Made by a program: the position numbers and the translations under genes
Notes under the pieces: generated by a model
The model's database searches: none
Told to the model about the DNA's origin: nothing
The model's input: only the letters and a program-made list of their open reading frames with translations
Assembly (NCBI RefSeq): GCF_934636665.1
Contig: NZ_CAKUAT010000004.1
Location: forward strand, 84,514-148,513
Origin: an uncultured Senegalimassilia sp.
Lineage (GTDB): Bacteria > Actinomycetota > Coriobacteriia > Coriobacteriales > Eggerthellaceae
Direction: 5' to 3'
DNA: 64,000 nt
In this document: positions 1 through 7,990 of the stretch, in pieces
Numbering within the stretch: the stretch's first letter is position 1
Layout: each line of letters begins with the position of its first letter

Positions 1-543
1 CATTTCCAGAATCTCGACCTCGGACTTGCCGTCCACTTCCTCTAGGAACAGGCGCACGTTCTCCTGTGCGGCGGAAGGCACGTTCTTGCCGACGTAATCT
101 GCGCGGATGGGGAGCTCGCGATGCCCGCGGTCCACCAGCACGGCCAGCTCCACGCGGGCCGGGCGGCCGATGTCCATGAGCGCGTCAAGCGCGGCGCGGA
201 TGGTACGGCCGGTGAAGAGCACGTCGTCTACGAGCACGACGTCCTTGCCGTCCATATCGAAATCGATTTCGGTGGAATGCACTTCGGGGGCGAAGTGAGT
301 GGCGAAGTCGTCACGGTAGAAGCTGATGTCGAGCTTGCCGAGCGGCACCTTCGTGCCCTCGATCTGCTCGATCTTCTCAGCCAGGCGCTTGGCGAGCAAA
401 TCGCCGCGCGTGACGATGCCGACGAGCGCGAGGTTGTCCGCGCCCTTGTTGGTCTCGAGGATCTGATGCGCGATGCGCACCAGAGAGCGCTCGATCTCGT
501 CTGCATCCATGCAGACGTTCTTGACCGTCCCTGCGTCAGTCAT
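1..543 (-). CDS. pyrR: Bifunctional pyr operon attenuator protein / uracil phosphoribosyltransferase PyrR (3' end off window)
   Basis: PyrR binds the leader RNA of pyrimidine genes when UMP/UTP is plentiful and promotes termination; many members also convert uracil and PRPP to UMP. The 181 visible codons read in one frame to the left edge. The phosphoribosyltransferase PRPP loop is clear (VLVDDVLFTGRTIRAALDAL), as is an early VGIVTRGDLLAKRL strand. The usual family length is about 180 residues, so the stop should lie just outside the window. ATG at 543-541 follows AAAGGG at good spacing. The gene has its own promoter (762-790) and PyrR-type attenuator (647-742), so it is probably autoregulated and the first gene of a pyr operon continuing leftwards. 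The family call is secure; enzymatic activity is inferred. Confidence 0.95.
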   Translation of the reverse strand, partial: MTDAGTVKNVCMDADEIERSLVRIAHQILETNKGADNLALVGIVTRGDLLAKRLAEKIEQIEGTKVPLGKLDISFYRDDFATHFAPEVHSTEIDFDMDGKDVVLVDDVLFTGRTIRAALDALMDIGRPARVELAVLVDRGHRELPIRADYVGKNVPSAAQENVRLFLEEVDGKSEVEILEM

Positions 544-646
544 ACACACCCTTTCTCTAGTCGAGTGCGTACAGACAGACACGTCTTTCGGGAAAGCCGC
601 CGAGTTTTTCGGCCCGCCCGAACCTTGACGCCATGTCGCAAGGCAT

Positions 647-742
647 AAAAAACGCCTTTGCGGCTGACAAAGGCTTCATCTCAGATCCGCTCTTGTGAAA
701 GCGAGCGATTCGGGTGTTACCTTGTCGGTCTCTCTGTACCGC
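647..742 (-). promoter_or_regulatory. PyrR-responsive attenuator leader of the pyr operon
   Basis: On the minus strand, the RNA at 742-714 reads GGTACAGAGAGACCGACAAGG followed by TAACACC, which closely matches the PyrR-binding loop of pyr leaders (a CAGAGAG core followed by ACAAGG). It is followed by an intrinsic terminator (stem GCCTTTG/CAAAGGC at 654-660 and 668-674, then a T run at 652-647). The GACAAGG of the PyrR site can pair with CCTTTGTC in the terminator's 5' arm, giving a plausible antiterminator. The element sits between the promoter at 762-790 and pyrR. The match to the PyrR motif is from memory of known leaders. Confidence 0.85.
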
Positions 743-761
743 ATTTAAAGGAACTGTTGGA

Positions 762-790
762 AGTTTATGCGGACCGGCCCGGTTTGACAA
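762..790 (-). promoter_or_regulatory. Promoter of pyrR
   Basis: On the minus strand there is TTGTCA (790-785), then 17 nt, then TAAACT (767-762), a good sigma-70-like match. It lies just downstream of the previous gene's terminator and just upstream of the PyrR leader. It is inferred from sequence only. Confidence 0.7.
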
Positions 791-802
791 CCCCGAATAT
801 CG

Positions 803-823
803 AAAAAACAACCCGAGCGGTTG
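803..823 (-). terminator. Intrinsic terminator of the glycosyltransferase gene
   Basis: Minus-strand hairpin CAACC-GCTCG-GGTTG (823-809) followed by six T (808-803). It lies about 80 nt after the glycosyltransferase stop. T residues also flank the other side, so it may work in both directions. Confidence 0.75.
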
Positions 824-901
824 GTTTTTATGCAACGAGACGCAATCGGCGGGCGCAGATGGGCGAGTCGGCCCCACCCGCCGATGCGATGCGCATCAAC
901 G

Positions 902-2182
902 CTAGCCGACCAGCGCCGTCATACGGGCAGCCAGCGAATCCCAAGATACGGCGGTGGCGTCGAGCCCGGTTCCCTCCAAGGGCTGCGCCGCAGCCGCTTG
1001 AAGCTGTTCAAGCAGCGCATCGGAAAGTCGCTGCTCGAAGGCCGGCAGATCCTCTGGCACAGGCACGTCTACGCCCTCGATGCGCGGCGGCTCCACAAAC
1101 GAAACGGGGGCTTCCGGAAGACTTGCATCGAGCCACAGCCGAACGCCGGGCAGGCTCGTGACCACCGCACGGCACCCGCTTGCAAGCGCCTCCACCGTCA
1201 CAAGCGGCAGCCCCTCGAAAAACGAGGGCAGGACGAACACGTGGCTTCGGTTATAGGAAAGCACCAGGTCGTCTTGCGAAACGCGCCCGCCGAAAACCAC
1301 CGGGAAACGGCAGCGGCCAGCCAGTTCGACGATGCGATCATATTGCGCCTGGTTGCTGTAGCCGCCGACCAAGCGAAGCTCCACGTCCTGCGGATCGAGC
1401 GGCAACAGGTCCATGGCGCGAATAAGGCTTTCCACGCCCTTGGCCCGGCAGATCTTTCCCACGTACAGCACGCCCAAAGGCCGGGAGGCGCGCAGGCCAA
1501 CACGAGGGGCGAACTCCTGGGAGTTGTAACCGGTCCCCACGACGTGGATGCGATCGGCGGGAAGGTTGAACAGCTCGGCGATTTCGGCCTTCTGCGCCTC
1601 GTGCAGCGCCATCACGCCATCGAGCGAGCGGACAGCTGCCGTGATGCGGTCCTTCTCCAAGTCGTGGTTGCGCAGCTGGCGAAGGTCGGTGGAGTGGCAC
1701 ACGCCCCAGATCGGGCAAGGACGCCCCTTCGGGCCAACCGCTCGATCGCCCTGCCCATTCGCAGCCGGTAACCGATTTTCACCGGACAGGTCGTCAAGCA
1801 CGTCGCAAGCCGTGGAGCATACCAGGTACAGGTGGTGGCAGATGATCGCATCGGGCTTGAAGTCGAGCACCGCCTGGCGGATGCGCTGCCCGAACGCGCT
1901 GCGGAAGGCTTGGGCCATCTCCGGGGTCATGTCGCGATATCGCGTGGCCTCGTAGGGCATGACGTCGCTCATGCCGACCACGGGAAACGGCAGCTCGGGC
2001 GTGCGGAAACGCACCGGGAAGAACTCGACGCCGGGAGCGAGCTGCGGCGAATCTTCTTTGTCGATGCCGGCGATGATGGCCACCTGGTGCCCGACGGCGG
2101 CCATGGAGGCCACCGTTTCGGCCAGGTACACGCCGCTGCCGGTGCTATCGGGCTTTTGGGCGGAGATGCAGAGGATACGCAT
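902..2182 (-). CDS. Glycosyltransferase family 4 (GT-B fold)
   Basis: The 426-residue protein transfers a sugar from a nucleotide donor to an unknown acceptor. It has the two-domain GT-B plan: an N-terminal Rossmann domain starting MRILCISAQKPDSTGSG with the glycine-rich acceptor loop GSGVYLAETV, and a C-terminal domain with LYVGKICRAKGVESLIRAM (family 4 strand-helix) and the donor-site motif SFFEGLPLVTVEALASGC (E-x7-E type). There is no signal peptide or membrane segment, so it is cytoplasmic. ATG at 2182 follows AAAGGA at good spacing. It stands alone between pyrR and the aminotransferase, with its own terminator, so context does not reveal the substrate. One near copy of the 23-bp repeated motif lies inside it (1764-1786). 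The family is sure; the product (cell-surface glycan or glycolipid) is unknown. Confidence 0.85.
   Translation of the reverse strand: MRILCISAQKPDSTGSGVYLAETVASMAAVGHQVAIIAGIDKEDSPQLAPGVEFFPVRFRTPELPFPVVGMSDVMPYEATRYRDMTPEMAQAFRSAFGQRIRQAVLDFKPDAIICHHLYLVCSTACDVLDDLSGENRLPAANGQGDRAVGPKGRPCPIWGVCHSTDLRQLRNHDLEKDRITAAVRSLDGVMALHEAQKAEIAELFNLPADRIHVVGTGYNSQEFAPRVGLRASRPLGVLYVGKICRAKGVESLIRAMDLLPLDPQDVELRLVGGYSNQAQYDRIVELAGRCRFPVVFGGRVSQDDLVLSYNRSHVFVLPSFFEGLPLVTVEALASGCRAVVTSLPGVRLWLDASLPEAPVSFVEPPRIEGVDVPVPEDLPAFEQRLSDALLEQLQAAAAQPLEGTGLDATAVSWDSLAARMTALVG
1764..1786 (-). repeat. 23-bp dispersed motif, near copy (copy A)
   Basis: On the minus strand this reads TCCGGT-N6-CGGTTACCGGC: the consensus ACCGGT-N6-CGGTNACCGGT with two end mismatches. 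It lies within glycosyltransferase coding sequence. Exact copies occur at 11566, 14434 and 27504. Confidence 0.6.
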
Positions 2183-2236
2183 GAAGGTCCTTTCGGGAAC
2201 TGGATGGCGTTGGGTTCGGGAACATGACGGGCGACG

Positions 2237-3370
2237 CTACGAACTTGCGATATCGCGCAACGCGTTCAGGGCATCGTCGCAATCCTGCGGCGAGTTCATG
2301 GCCCCGAAGCTGAAGCGCACGACCCCCTGCTGCTGCGTGCCGAGCGCCGTATGCATAAGCGGTGCGCAATGGGCGCCGGGACGGACGCATACGCCCCATC
2401 CCTGCGCGAGCCTGTCGGCTATCTCGCCAGAATCGGCATCGCCGATGTTGACGGCCACGATGCCGCAACGCCTCCCCGATCCGCCGCCGAGCACCCGCAC
2501 GCCACGGATGTCCGCCACGCCGTCCAGGAAACGCGCCACCAGGCCCTCGATGTGCGCCTGCACGTCGGCCACGCCGCGCTCCGCAAGCCAGGCGCACCCC
2601 GCTGCAAGGCCCGCCAAGCCGTGCGCGTTGGCCGTGCCGGCCTCGAGCGCCTCGGGCATGAAGCGCGGATGACGCTCGTCGAAGCTGTGCACGCCCGACC
2701 CGCCTTCCACAAGCGGCGCGATGTCGATGCCCGGACGCACGCACAACCCGCCAGTGCCCTGCGGCCCGTACAGGCTTTTATGACCGGTGAAGCACACGAC
2801 GTCAGCGCCGATGCCCGATGCTGAGAACGCCCATGCGCCGGCGGTCTGCGCTGAATCGAGGATGAACAGCGCACCGGCCTTATGGGCGGCGGCGGACATG
2901 CGCTCGATGTCGTACACATCGCCGGTGACGTTGGAGGCATGCGTGACCGCGACCAAGCTGGCGCCGACAAGCGCACGCTCATAGGATCCCCAATCAAGCG
3001 AGCCATCGGGCAGGATGGCGGCAACGCGCACCTGGCAGCCGCGCTCGTCACGCGCTCGATTGAGCGGACGCAGCACGGAATTGTGCGAAGCGGCCGTGGT
3101 CACCGCGATGCCACCCGCAGGAAGCAGCCCCTCGATGGCGATGTTGAGCGCCATGGTAGCGTTCAAGGCGAACGAAACGCTGCCGGCGCCCCAGGCGTCG
3201 AGCAGGTCGGAAACCGCCTGACGTGCCCTGAACACCGCCATGCTCGCATCGAGCGCAGCCTGGTGCGAACCGCGCCCGGGGCCACCGAAAGACGTCATGG
3301 CCCCGCATACCGCATCGATGACGGCCTGGGGCTTGTGCATGGTGGTGGCCGCATTGTCCAGATAGATCAT
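2237..3370 (-). CDS. Class V aminotransferase, cysteine desulfurase-like, EF2568-type selenium-associated family
   Basis: A PLP enzyme of 377 residues resembling cysteine desulfurases/selenocysteine lyases, which release S or Se as a protein-bound persulfide or perselenide. Visible features are the N-terminal IYLDNAATTMHKP, the PLP lysine in FTGHKSLYGPQGTGG, and a candidate catalytic cysteine in RPGAHCAPLMHTALGT near the C-terminus, in a short SufS-like loop. It belongs to the group that accompanies selD and yedF in many genomes (EF2568-type, known from surveys of selenium genes). Here it lies at the outer edge of the selenium island, 178 nt downstream of the activase and on the same strand. 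Its likely job is mobilising Se or S from (seleno)cysteine for SelD or YedF; this is inferred. The Shine-Dalgarno sequence before the ATG is weak. Confidence 0.85.
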   Translation of the reverse strand: MIYLDNAATTMHKPQAVIDAVCGAMTSFGGPGRGSHQAALDASMAVFRARQAVSDLLDAWGAGSVSFALNATMALNIAIEGLLPAGGIAVTTAASHNSVLRPLNRARDERGCQVRVAAILPDGSLDWGSYERALVGASLVAVTHASNVTGDVYDIERMSAAAHKAGALFILDSAQTAGAWAFSASGIGADVVCFTGHKSLYGPQGTGGLCVRPGIDIAPLVEGGSGVHSFDERHPRFMPEALEAGTANAHGLAGLAAGCAWLAERGVADVQAHIEGLVARFLDGVADIRGVRVLGGGSGRRCGIVAVNIGDADSGEIADRLAQGWGVCVRPGAHCAPLMHTALGTQQQGVVRFSFGAMNSPQDCDDALNALRDIASS

Positions 3371-3548
3371 GGCATATACCCAATCGTTTGAATGTGATAT
3401 CGGTTACCGGTTTCCACCGGAATCTTGAGAGCATCATGAAGGCAGATCGAGAAAGACGGATGCGCCCCTCGAAACGCACAAGATGGACTGCATGGCACAA
3501 GCCGCACAGCCCATCCGCGAGCAGCAACGCCGACAACGGCGCAAAACG

Positions 3549-4316
3549 CTACGCTGCGCCTTCCAGTTCGGCGGCCATGATAGCCGCGCCCAAAGCCCCC
3601 GCGAAGCGTGCGTCCGGGCATGAACCTACCGGGGCGCCCAGCTCGGCCTCCAAGCGCGAGCGGACGTACTCGTTTTCGCACAGGCCGCCCGTCAGGTGAT
3701 AGCGCGCCGCAGGGACCTGCCCCACCAGCGTGCACACGCGTGCCACCACCGAATCGATGACGCCGCGGGCGATGTTCTCACGGGGCTCGCCCTTCCCTAC
3801 CAAGGAGATGACCTCGGATTCCGCGAACACGGTGCACATATTGGAGATGACGGTAGGCTGCCCTGCCGCCGCCAAACGAGCAAGCTCGGCTTGGCTTACG
3901 CCCAGACGATACGCCATGATCTCCAAGAAGCGCCCGGTCCCCGCGGAGCATTTATCGTTCATGACGAACTTGCGCACCTTGCCGCCGGCCAAGCCGATGG
4001 CCTTGGTGTCCTGCCCGCCGATGTCGATGACGGTGCCGTCTTCGCCGAAGAGCACCAACGCGCCGCGAGCGTGGCAGGTGATCTCGGTGACTACCTTGTT
4101 CGCATATGGAACGGCGACACGGCCGTATCCCGTGGCGACCACCGGCGTCTCGCCCACCTCGAAGCCCTCGCAAGCAAGCGTGCCGCGCACCTGCTCGGCG
4201 ACTTCCACGCTGGAAAACCCCGTAGGGATGACCAACTTGAACGCGATAGCGCCCGAGAGGTCCGCCACGACGGCCTTCGTAGCCGTCGATCCGATATCGA
4301 TGCCGATGCCCGCCAT
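3549..4316 (-). CDS. Acyl-CoA dehydratase activase (HgdC/BadF/BcrA ATPase family), YjiL-like
   Basis: An ASKHA-fold ATPase that, in this family, uses a [4Fe-4S] cluster at a dimer interface and ATP hydrolysis to inject a low-potential electron into a partner iron-sulfur protein. The 255-residue protein shows the phosphate-binding GIDIGSTATKAV at the N-terminus, the second motif TVIDIGGQDTKA, and the two cluster cysteines in NDKCSAGTGRFLE and SNMCTVFAESEV. The start chosen is ATG at 4316 because AAGGAG precedes it; an upstream in-frame ATG at 4388 lacks a site. Its natural partner is the double-cubane-type protein at 6577-7755; selD, DUF3343 and yedF lie between them. It is divergent from selD and shares its promoter region. 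The single-component size fits YjiL or HgdC. The exact reductive reaction is not known. Confidence 0.9.
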   Translation of the reverse strand: MAGIGIDIGSTATKAVVADLSGAIAFKLVIPTGFSSVEVAEQVRGTLACEGFEVGETPVVATGYGRVAVPYANKVVTEITCHARGALVLFGEDGTVIDIGGQDTKAIGLAGGKVRKFVMNDKCSAGTGRFLEIMAYRLGVSQAELARLAAAGQPTVISNMCTVFAESEVISLVGKGEPRENIARGVIDSVVARVCTLVGQVPAARYHLTGGLCENEYVRSRLEAELGAPVGSCPDARFAGALGAAIMAAELEGAA

Positions 4317-4462
4317 GTACGTTGCTCCTTGCCTTCGGTTTCGCACCCCATGAGACGACGGCATTGCCGCGCATGGACCTTGATGCAAAACTATGCATAC
4401 CTTTCAGCAACTATACTATACTGGCATTGGTACCAGCCCGACCCCATAAGAAAGGACCGCGC

Positions 4463-5554
4463 ATGAGCACGGACAACCCTGCGAGCGGCGCTCTGTGCGA
4501 CGGCGACCGCATACGCCTGACCACGCTCACCGACAAAGGCGGTTGAGCGGCGAAATGGGGTCCGGGAGACCTCTCCGAGATACTGCGCGACATCGCGCCG
4601 GCCGTGCCCGACCCGAACCTGCTGCTGGGCTTCGACACCGCAGACGACGCCGCGGTTTGGCAGGTGGATAAGGACAACGCCGCCGTGCTGACGCTCGACT
4701 TCTTCACGCCGGTGGTGGACGACCCGTACGAGTTCGGAGCCGTGGCCGCGGCAAACGCCCTGTCCGACGTGTTCGCCATGGGTGGAAGGCCCGTCACCGC
4801 GCTCAACATCCTGGCCTTCCCCAGCTGCATGGGCACCGAAGTGGCCGGAGACGTGCTGCGCGGCGGCGCGGACAAGGTGCGCGAGGCAGGGGCGTTCGTG
4901 GTGGGCGGCCATTCCATCGAGGACGACGAGCCCAAGTACGGCCTCTCCGTGTTCGGCCTCGTGCACCCCGAGCGCATGGTGCGAAACGGCGGGGCGCAGC
5001 CAGGAGATGCGCTGTACTACACGAAAACGCTCGGCACGGGCATCATGAACGCCGCCCTGCGGGCGAAGCTGCGCGGCGACGAGGACCTGCGCCCGGTCAT
5101 CGACGGCATGATGGAGCTCAACCGCGCGGCCGCCGAGGCCATGCTGGAATGCGACGTGCACGCATGCACCGACGTCACCGGCTTCGGCCTGGCAGGGCAT
5201 TTGCACGAGATGCTCGAAGCGTCGGACTGCGCAGCGCGCCTGGACTGGGACGCTCTGCCGTTGTTCGACGGCGTGTACGAGCTTTCGTGCGATTACTGCC
5301 GCCCCGGCAAGACATTCGGCATCATCGATTGGGCAAGCGCGTTCGTGGAACAGGGCGACATCGACGATTTCGAGTTCGACGACCGCATGGGCGTGTTGTG
5401 CGACCCGCAAACCTCCGGCGGCCTGCTTGTGGCCATCCCACCCGAGAACGCAAGCCATTTCGAAGCGGAGTGCGAGCGGCGCCAAGGCCGCAAACCCTCC
5501 CGCATCGGAGCGTTCGAAGCCGGGCCGGCAGGCAAGATCTTCGTGAACTGGTAA
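4463..5554 (+). CDS. selD: Selenide, water dikinase SelD, itself a selenoprotein (in-frame UGA at codon 28)
   Basis: Makes selenophosphate from selenide and ATP, the Se donor for Sec-tRNA. The true gene starts at ATG 4463 (AAGGA upstream) and reads through TGA at 4544-4546, giving a 363-residue protein with Sec28 in the context DKGG-U-AAKWGPGDL. This is the catalytic position (Cys or Sec in SelD) followed by the conserved lysine. Downstream the AIRS-type kinase is intact: LLGFDTADDAAVW, the metal-binding region TLDFFTPVVDDPYEFG, VGGHSIEDDEPKYGL, and the C-terminal DPQTSGGLLV. A conventional gene caller would start after the UGA (about 4604) and lose the active site. A SECIS-like hairpin follows the UGA. 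The gene is divergent from the activase and convergent with DUF3343, with a terminator between. Confidence 0.95.
4544..4573 (+). promoter_or_regulatory. Sec UGA codon and bacterial SECIS hairpin of selD
   Basis: TGA at 4544-4546 is followed by the hairpin GGGGTC (4557-4562), loop CGGGA, GACCTC (4568-4573). There are six pairs, one of them G-U. A loop guanine lies 18 nt after the UGA, within the distance known for bacterial SECIS elements read by SelB. The fold was done by eye. Confidence 0.75.
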
Positions 5555-5630
5555 ACGCGAAGGCCGGTGCACCGCAAAACGCTGATTGACCCGGCGCCGC
5601 ACATAGCCTCAACAGGCATGACGCAAAACA

Positions 5631-5663
5631 GGGGAAGCCTTCACATGACGGCTCCCCCTTTCG
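5631..5663. terminator. Terminator between convergent selD and DUF3343 genes
   Basis: Stem GGGGAAGCC / GGCTCCCC with one bulged A (5631-5639 and 5650-5657), followed on the plus strand by CCTTTCGTT. It lies 75 nt past the selD stop and directly abuts the DUF3343 stop, so it mainly serves selD. Confidence 0.6.
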
Positions 5664-5664
5664 T

Positions 5665-5907
5665 TCAGTACAAATCCACTTCGGTGATGGCCTCGAAGGC
5701 AAGCCCCCGCTGCGCAAGCGCCTGCTCAAGCGCTTCACGCTGCTCGGCCGGAACGCTCCAGGCAAGCCCGCACCCGGCCGAGATCTCGGAGGGCACCGGG
5801 ATAACGCGACCCGGCAGCCCGCCGCCGGCCGCGGCGGCTTGCACGGCCATCGCATCGGCCGTGCTATGGAACGTCACCACCGCATGCGGCGTTTTGCATC
5901 GCTGCAT
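5665..5907 (-). CDS. DUF3343 protein (putative Se/S carrier-like)
   Basis: A small 80-residue protein of the DUF3343 type, which comparative genomics links with selenium use and describes as a putative Se/S carrier. It has a ferredoxin-like beta-alpha-beta pattern (AVVTFHSTADAMAVQAAA) and a central conserved segment PSEISAGCGLAW with a single cysteine that could bind S or Se. It begins 18 nt after the yedF stop on the same strand, so the two are probably co-transcribed with the double-cubane-type gene. ATG at 5907 has a modest GGCGG upstream. The family assignment is fairly firm; the carrier role is a published proposal, not proven. Confidence 0.85.
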   Translation of the reverse strand: MQRCKTPHAVVTFHSTADAMAVQAAAAGGGLPGRVIPVPSEISAGCGLAWSVPAEQREALEQALAQRGLAFEAITEVDLY

Positions 5908-5925
5908 CGCACGTACCGCCCGTGG

Positions 5926-6525
5926 TTAGGGGCGCACGACGACGCCGGCCTCAAGCTGCTTTTGGACGATGACGTACATGTTCGTCACCTCGCCCACCGC
6001 AAGCTTGTCGGCGATGCCGAAATGGTTGAGGCAGGTTCCGCAGCTGAAAATCTCCACACTGGCTTCGGCAAGCTTTTTCAGGTCGTCGAGCACGGGGCTG
6101 CCCTCGACGGTCAGATGCACGCCGCCATTGTAGGCCAGGATAGCCGCCGGCAGTTCGTCTTGCTGGGTGAGCGCGAACACGAACGCCTTCATAAGCGTGG
6201 CGCCAAGCTCATCGTCGCCTGCTCCCATGAACTCGCTCGACAGTACGACCACCTTGCTGCCCGCCGGCACGAGCGGCTGGCATTCCTCGCATACCTCGGC
6301 GGCAGCTTGAGCGCCCTTCGTGAAGGTCACGGCGAACTCGGCTTCGCCGCGCTCCTCGGAAGCGGTTTCGATCTTGAGCGACTTGCCAAGATTTTCCAGG
6401 TTGTGCATGGCGGTCTTGTTATCCACCACCACCTCAAGGACGCCCTCGCCCATGCCGGCAAGGGCCTTCTTCGCGTTCACCACGGGCAACGGGCACGCCT
6501 GTCCCTTGCAATCGAGCTTCTCCAT
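5926..6525 (-). CDS. yedF: Sulfurtransferase-like selenium metabolism protein YedF
   Basis: A two-domain protein of 199 residues. The N-terminal TusA/SirA-like domain has KLDCKGQACPLPV (CPxP motif, conserved Cys11), and the C-terminal DsrE-like domain has SSEFMGAGDDELGATLMKAF and a cysteine-rich CGTCLNHFG. This fusion marks genomes that use selenium; it is thought to pass Se or S between desulfurase-like enzymes and SelD or Se-dependent hydroxylases. The start chosen is ATG 6525 because AAAGGAG lies six nt upstream; the ATG at 6531 is too close to that site and the one at 6567 has none. It sits between the double-cubane-type gene (51 nt upstream) and DUF3343 (18 nt downstream), all on the minus strand. 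Confidence 0.92.
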   Translation of the reverse strand: MEKLDCKGQACPLPVVNAKKALAGMGEGVLEVVVDNKTAMHNLENLGKSLKIETASEERGEAEFAVTFTKGAQAAAEVCEECQPLVPAGSKVVVLSSEFMGAGDDELGATLMKAFVFALTQQDELPAAILAYNGGVHLTVEGSPVLDDLKKLAEASVEIFSCGTCLNHFGIADKLAVGEVTNMYVIVQKQLEAGVVVRP

Positions 6526-6576
6526 GAGCATCTCCTTTCCGCGGCGTTTTGCGCCGCACTTGCGCAAACCTTTCCG

Positions 6577-7755
6577 CTACAGCATCTCGATAAACGCGCC
6601 CAGGCGGGTTTCCACCTGGCCGGCATCGTTGGTGGAATAATCGGTTTCAAGCTTCATATAAGGCACGCCGGCCTGCTCGCAGGCGCGCTGCACGCGCACC
6701 GCCTCGATATTGAAGGTATGGCACGCCTGCAACACCACCTCGACCACGCCGTCCACCTTGTATTTGTCCACCATGTCCATCATATGCTCGATGCGGCCGT
6801 CGTTGGGCGACATAACCGAGCAATTGATCTGCAGATAACGATCGGAGATGGCGCGCAGGATGTCGGGCGCATCCTCGTCGACGAACATGCCCTGCGTGCG
6901 CTCGCCGGAGCAATCGTCGATGCACACGATCACGCCGCCGGCGCGTTCGGCGGTCATGCCCACCTTCTGGATGACGCCGCCCGTAGGGCAGCCCGTGATC
7001 ATGATGCGCTTGGCGCTTGCGGGCACCGGACGCTCCCCCGCCTCGTAGGCGCTGCGGCGCTTCTGCGCCAGGTCCTCGAGGGTTTGCGCATAGGAATCCA
7101 CGTCGAAGCTGAACGTGGCGCGCAGCAAGGTGGCCATAAGCTCCACGCCGCTCATCGCGGGGGGCTCGTTTTGCTGCAGGTTGTACAGATCCATCATGGC
7201 GCGGCGGACGCGGTTGCGCTTGCGGACCGCCTCGCGCAGGGCCTCGTCGGTGATCTGGACGTCGAAGCGCTGCTCGAGCTCCTCTTTGAGCAACTTGCAT
7301 TCCTCGTACCAGATATCGCCGGCGTAGCTGCGGTTGCGCGCCTGGGGCAGCTGCATGACGTGCACCGGCTTGATGTCGGCGAGCAGCTCGTACATCTTCT
7401 TCTTGCCATCGCAGGTGGTCTCGCCCAAGATCATGTCGCTAAAATAGGTGAAGGGGCATTTGTCGGTGAGCGCGAAGCCGTATGTGCCCTTGATGAGCGG
7501 GCACAGGTTTTTCGGCAGCACCGTCTCGGCATCGGGGATGGTCTCGTTGTTCATGCCGCACAGGCCCACCGCGCCCGCGCCCGCGGCATCCACCAGCTCA
7601 AGCGGGCTGTACGAGCACAGGTAACCGCACAGCTTGCCGCCTTCCTGCTTGTAGTCCATAGCGTTGACGAAGCTGGCGCGGCGCGCCTCGTCGAAGGTGT
7701 CGTAGATGCCGGGCAGGTCGATGGGCACCGCCGGTTCGTTTGCGGGGTCGAACAT
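6577..7755 (-). CDS. 2-hydroxyacyl-CoA dehydratase family protein, double-cubane cluster type (YjiM-like)
   Basis: The 392-residue protein belongs to the HgdB/BcrB/FldB superfamily, whose members bind unusual iron-sulfur clusters and are reduced by an ATP-driven activase. Cysteines at typical places include LCGYLCSYSPLELVDAAG, GLCGMNNET, KNLCPLIKGTYG, TDKCPFTYFSD and the C-terminal-half motif ITGCPTGG, plus LQACHTFNIE. As a single-subunit protein without its dehydratase partner subunit, it looks more like the YjiM or double-cubane [8Fe-9S] proteins than a fermentative dehydratase. The activase at 3549-4316 is the obvious partner. It heads a minus-strand unit with yedF and DUF3343. ATG at 7755 has GAGG seven nt upstream. 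The substrate is unknown; reduction of an Se or S compound is a hypothesis. Confidence 0.85.
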   Translation of the reverse strand: MFDPANEPAVPIDLPGIYDTFDEARRASFVNAMDYKQEGGKLCGYLCSYSPLELVDAAGAGAVGLCGMNNETIPDAETVLPKNLCPLIKGTYGFALTDKCPFTYFSDMILGETTCDGKKKMYELLADIKPVHVMQLPQARNRSYAGDIWYEECKLLKEELEQRFDVQITDEALREAVRKRNRVRRAMMDLYNLQQNEPPAMSGVELMATLLRATFSFDVDSYAQTLEDLAQKRRSAYEAGERPVPASAKRIMITGCPTGGVIQKVGMTAERAGGVIVCIDDCSGERTQGMFVDEDAPDILRAISDRYLQINCSVMSPNDGRIEHMMDMVDKYKVDGVVEVVLQACHTFNIEAVRVQRACEQAGVPYMKLETDYSTNDAGQVETRLGAFIEML

Positions 7756-7919
7756 GAAAAGCCTCTATTCGTTTCTCGTCTGTGGTGATGCGCGCAAAAG
7801 GACATACGCGAAGAACGCAAGCATGCTTGCGCGTGCAGAATAAAGCGCGCCCGATGGCAGAAGACAGCGCGACTTTCGCTCGACTATAGCACCGCCGCCC
7901 AACCGCACCGTCGCGCAAA

Positions 7920-7952
7920 ATGAAAACGGCACCTGCAATCCGCAAGTGCCGT
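7920..7952 (-). terminator. Terminator downstream of the FNT channel gene
   Basis: An eight-pair stem AACGGCAC/GTGCCGTT (7925-7932, 7945-7952) is followed on the minus strand by TTTTCATTTT. It lies about 40 nt after the FNT stop. The remaining bases up to 7756 hold no visible gene. Confidence 0.7.
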
Positions 7953-7990
7953 TCGCAAAATCGGTGAAGGCGGGAAGTGTAACCGCAACG

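Noticed and set aside
4604..5554. selD as a shorter gene starting after the UGA
   Set aside because: It would lack the catalytic Sec/Cys-Lys segment and has no suitable ribosome site; the upstream frame through the TGA is complete and has AAGGA before the ATG.
5839..7788. 649-codon plus-strand open frame, antisense to yedF and the double-cubane-type gene
   Set aside because: Composition is rich in His, Arg, Ala and Leu without family motifs; the minus strand carries clear conserved proteins. It is a GC-driven shadow.
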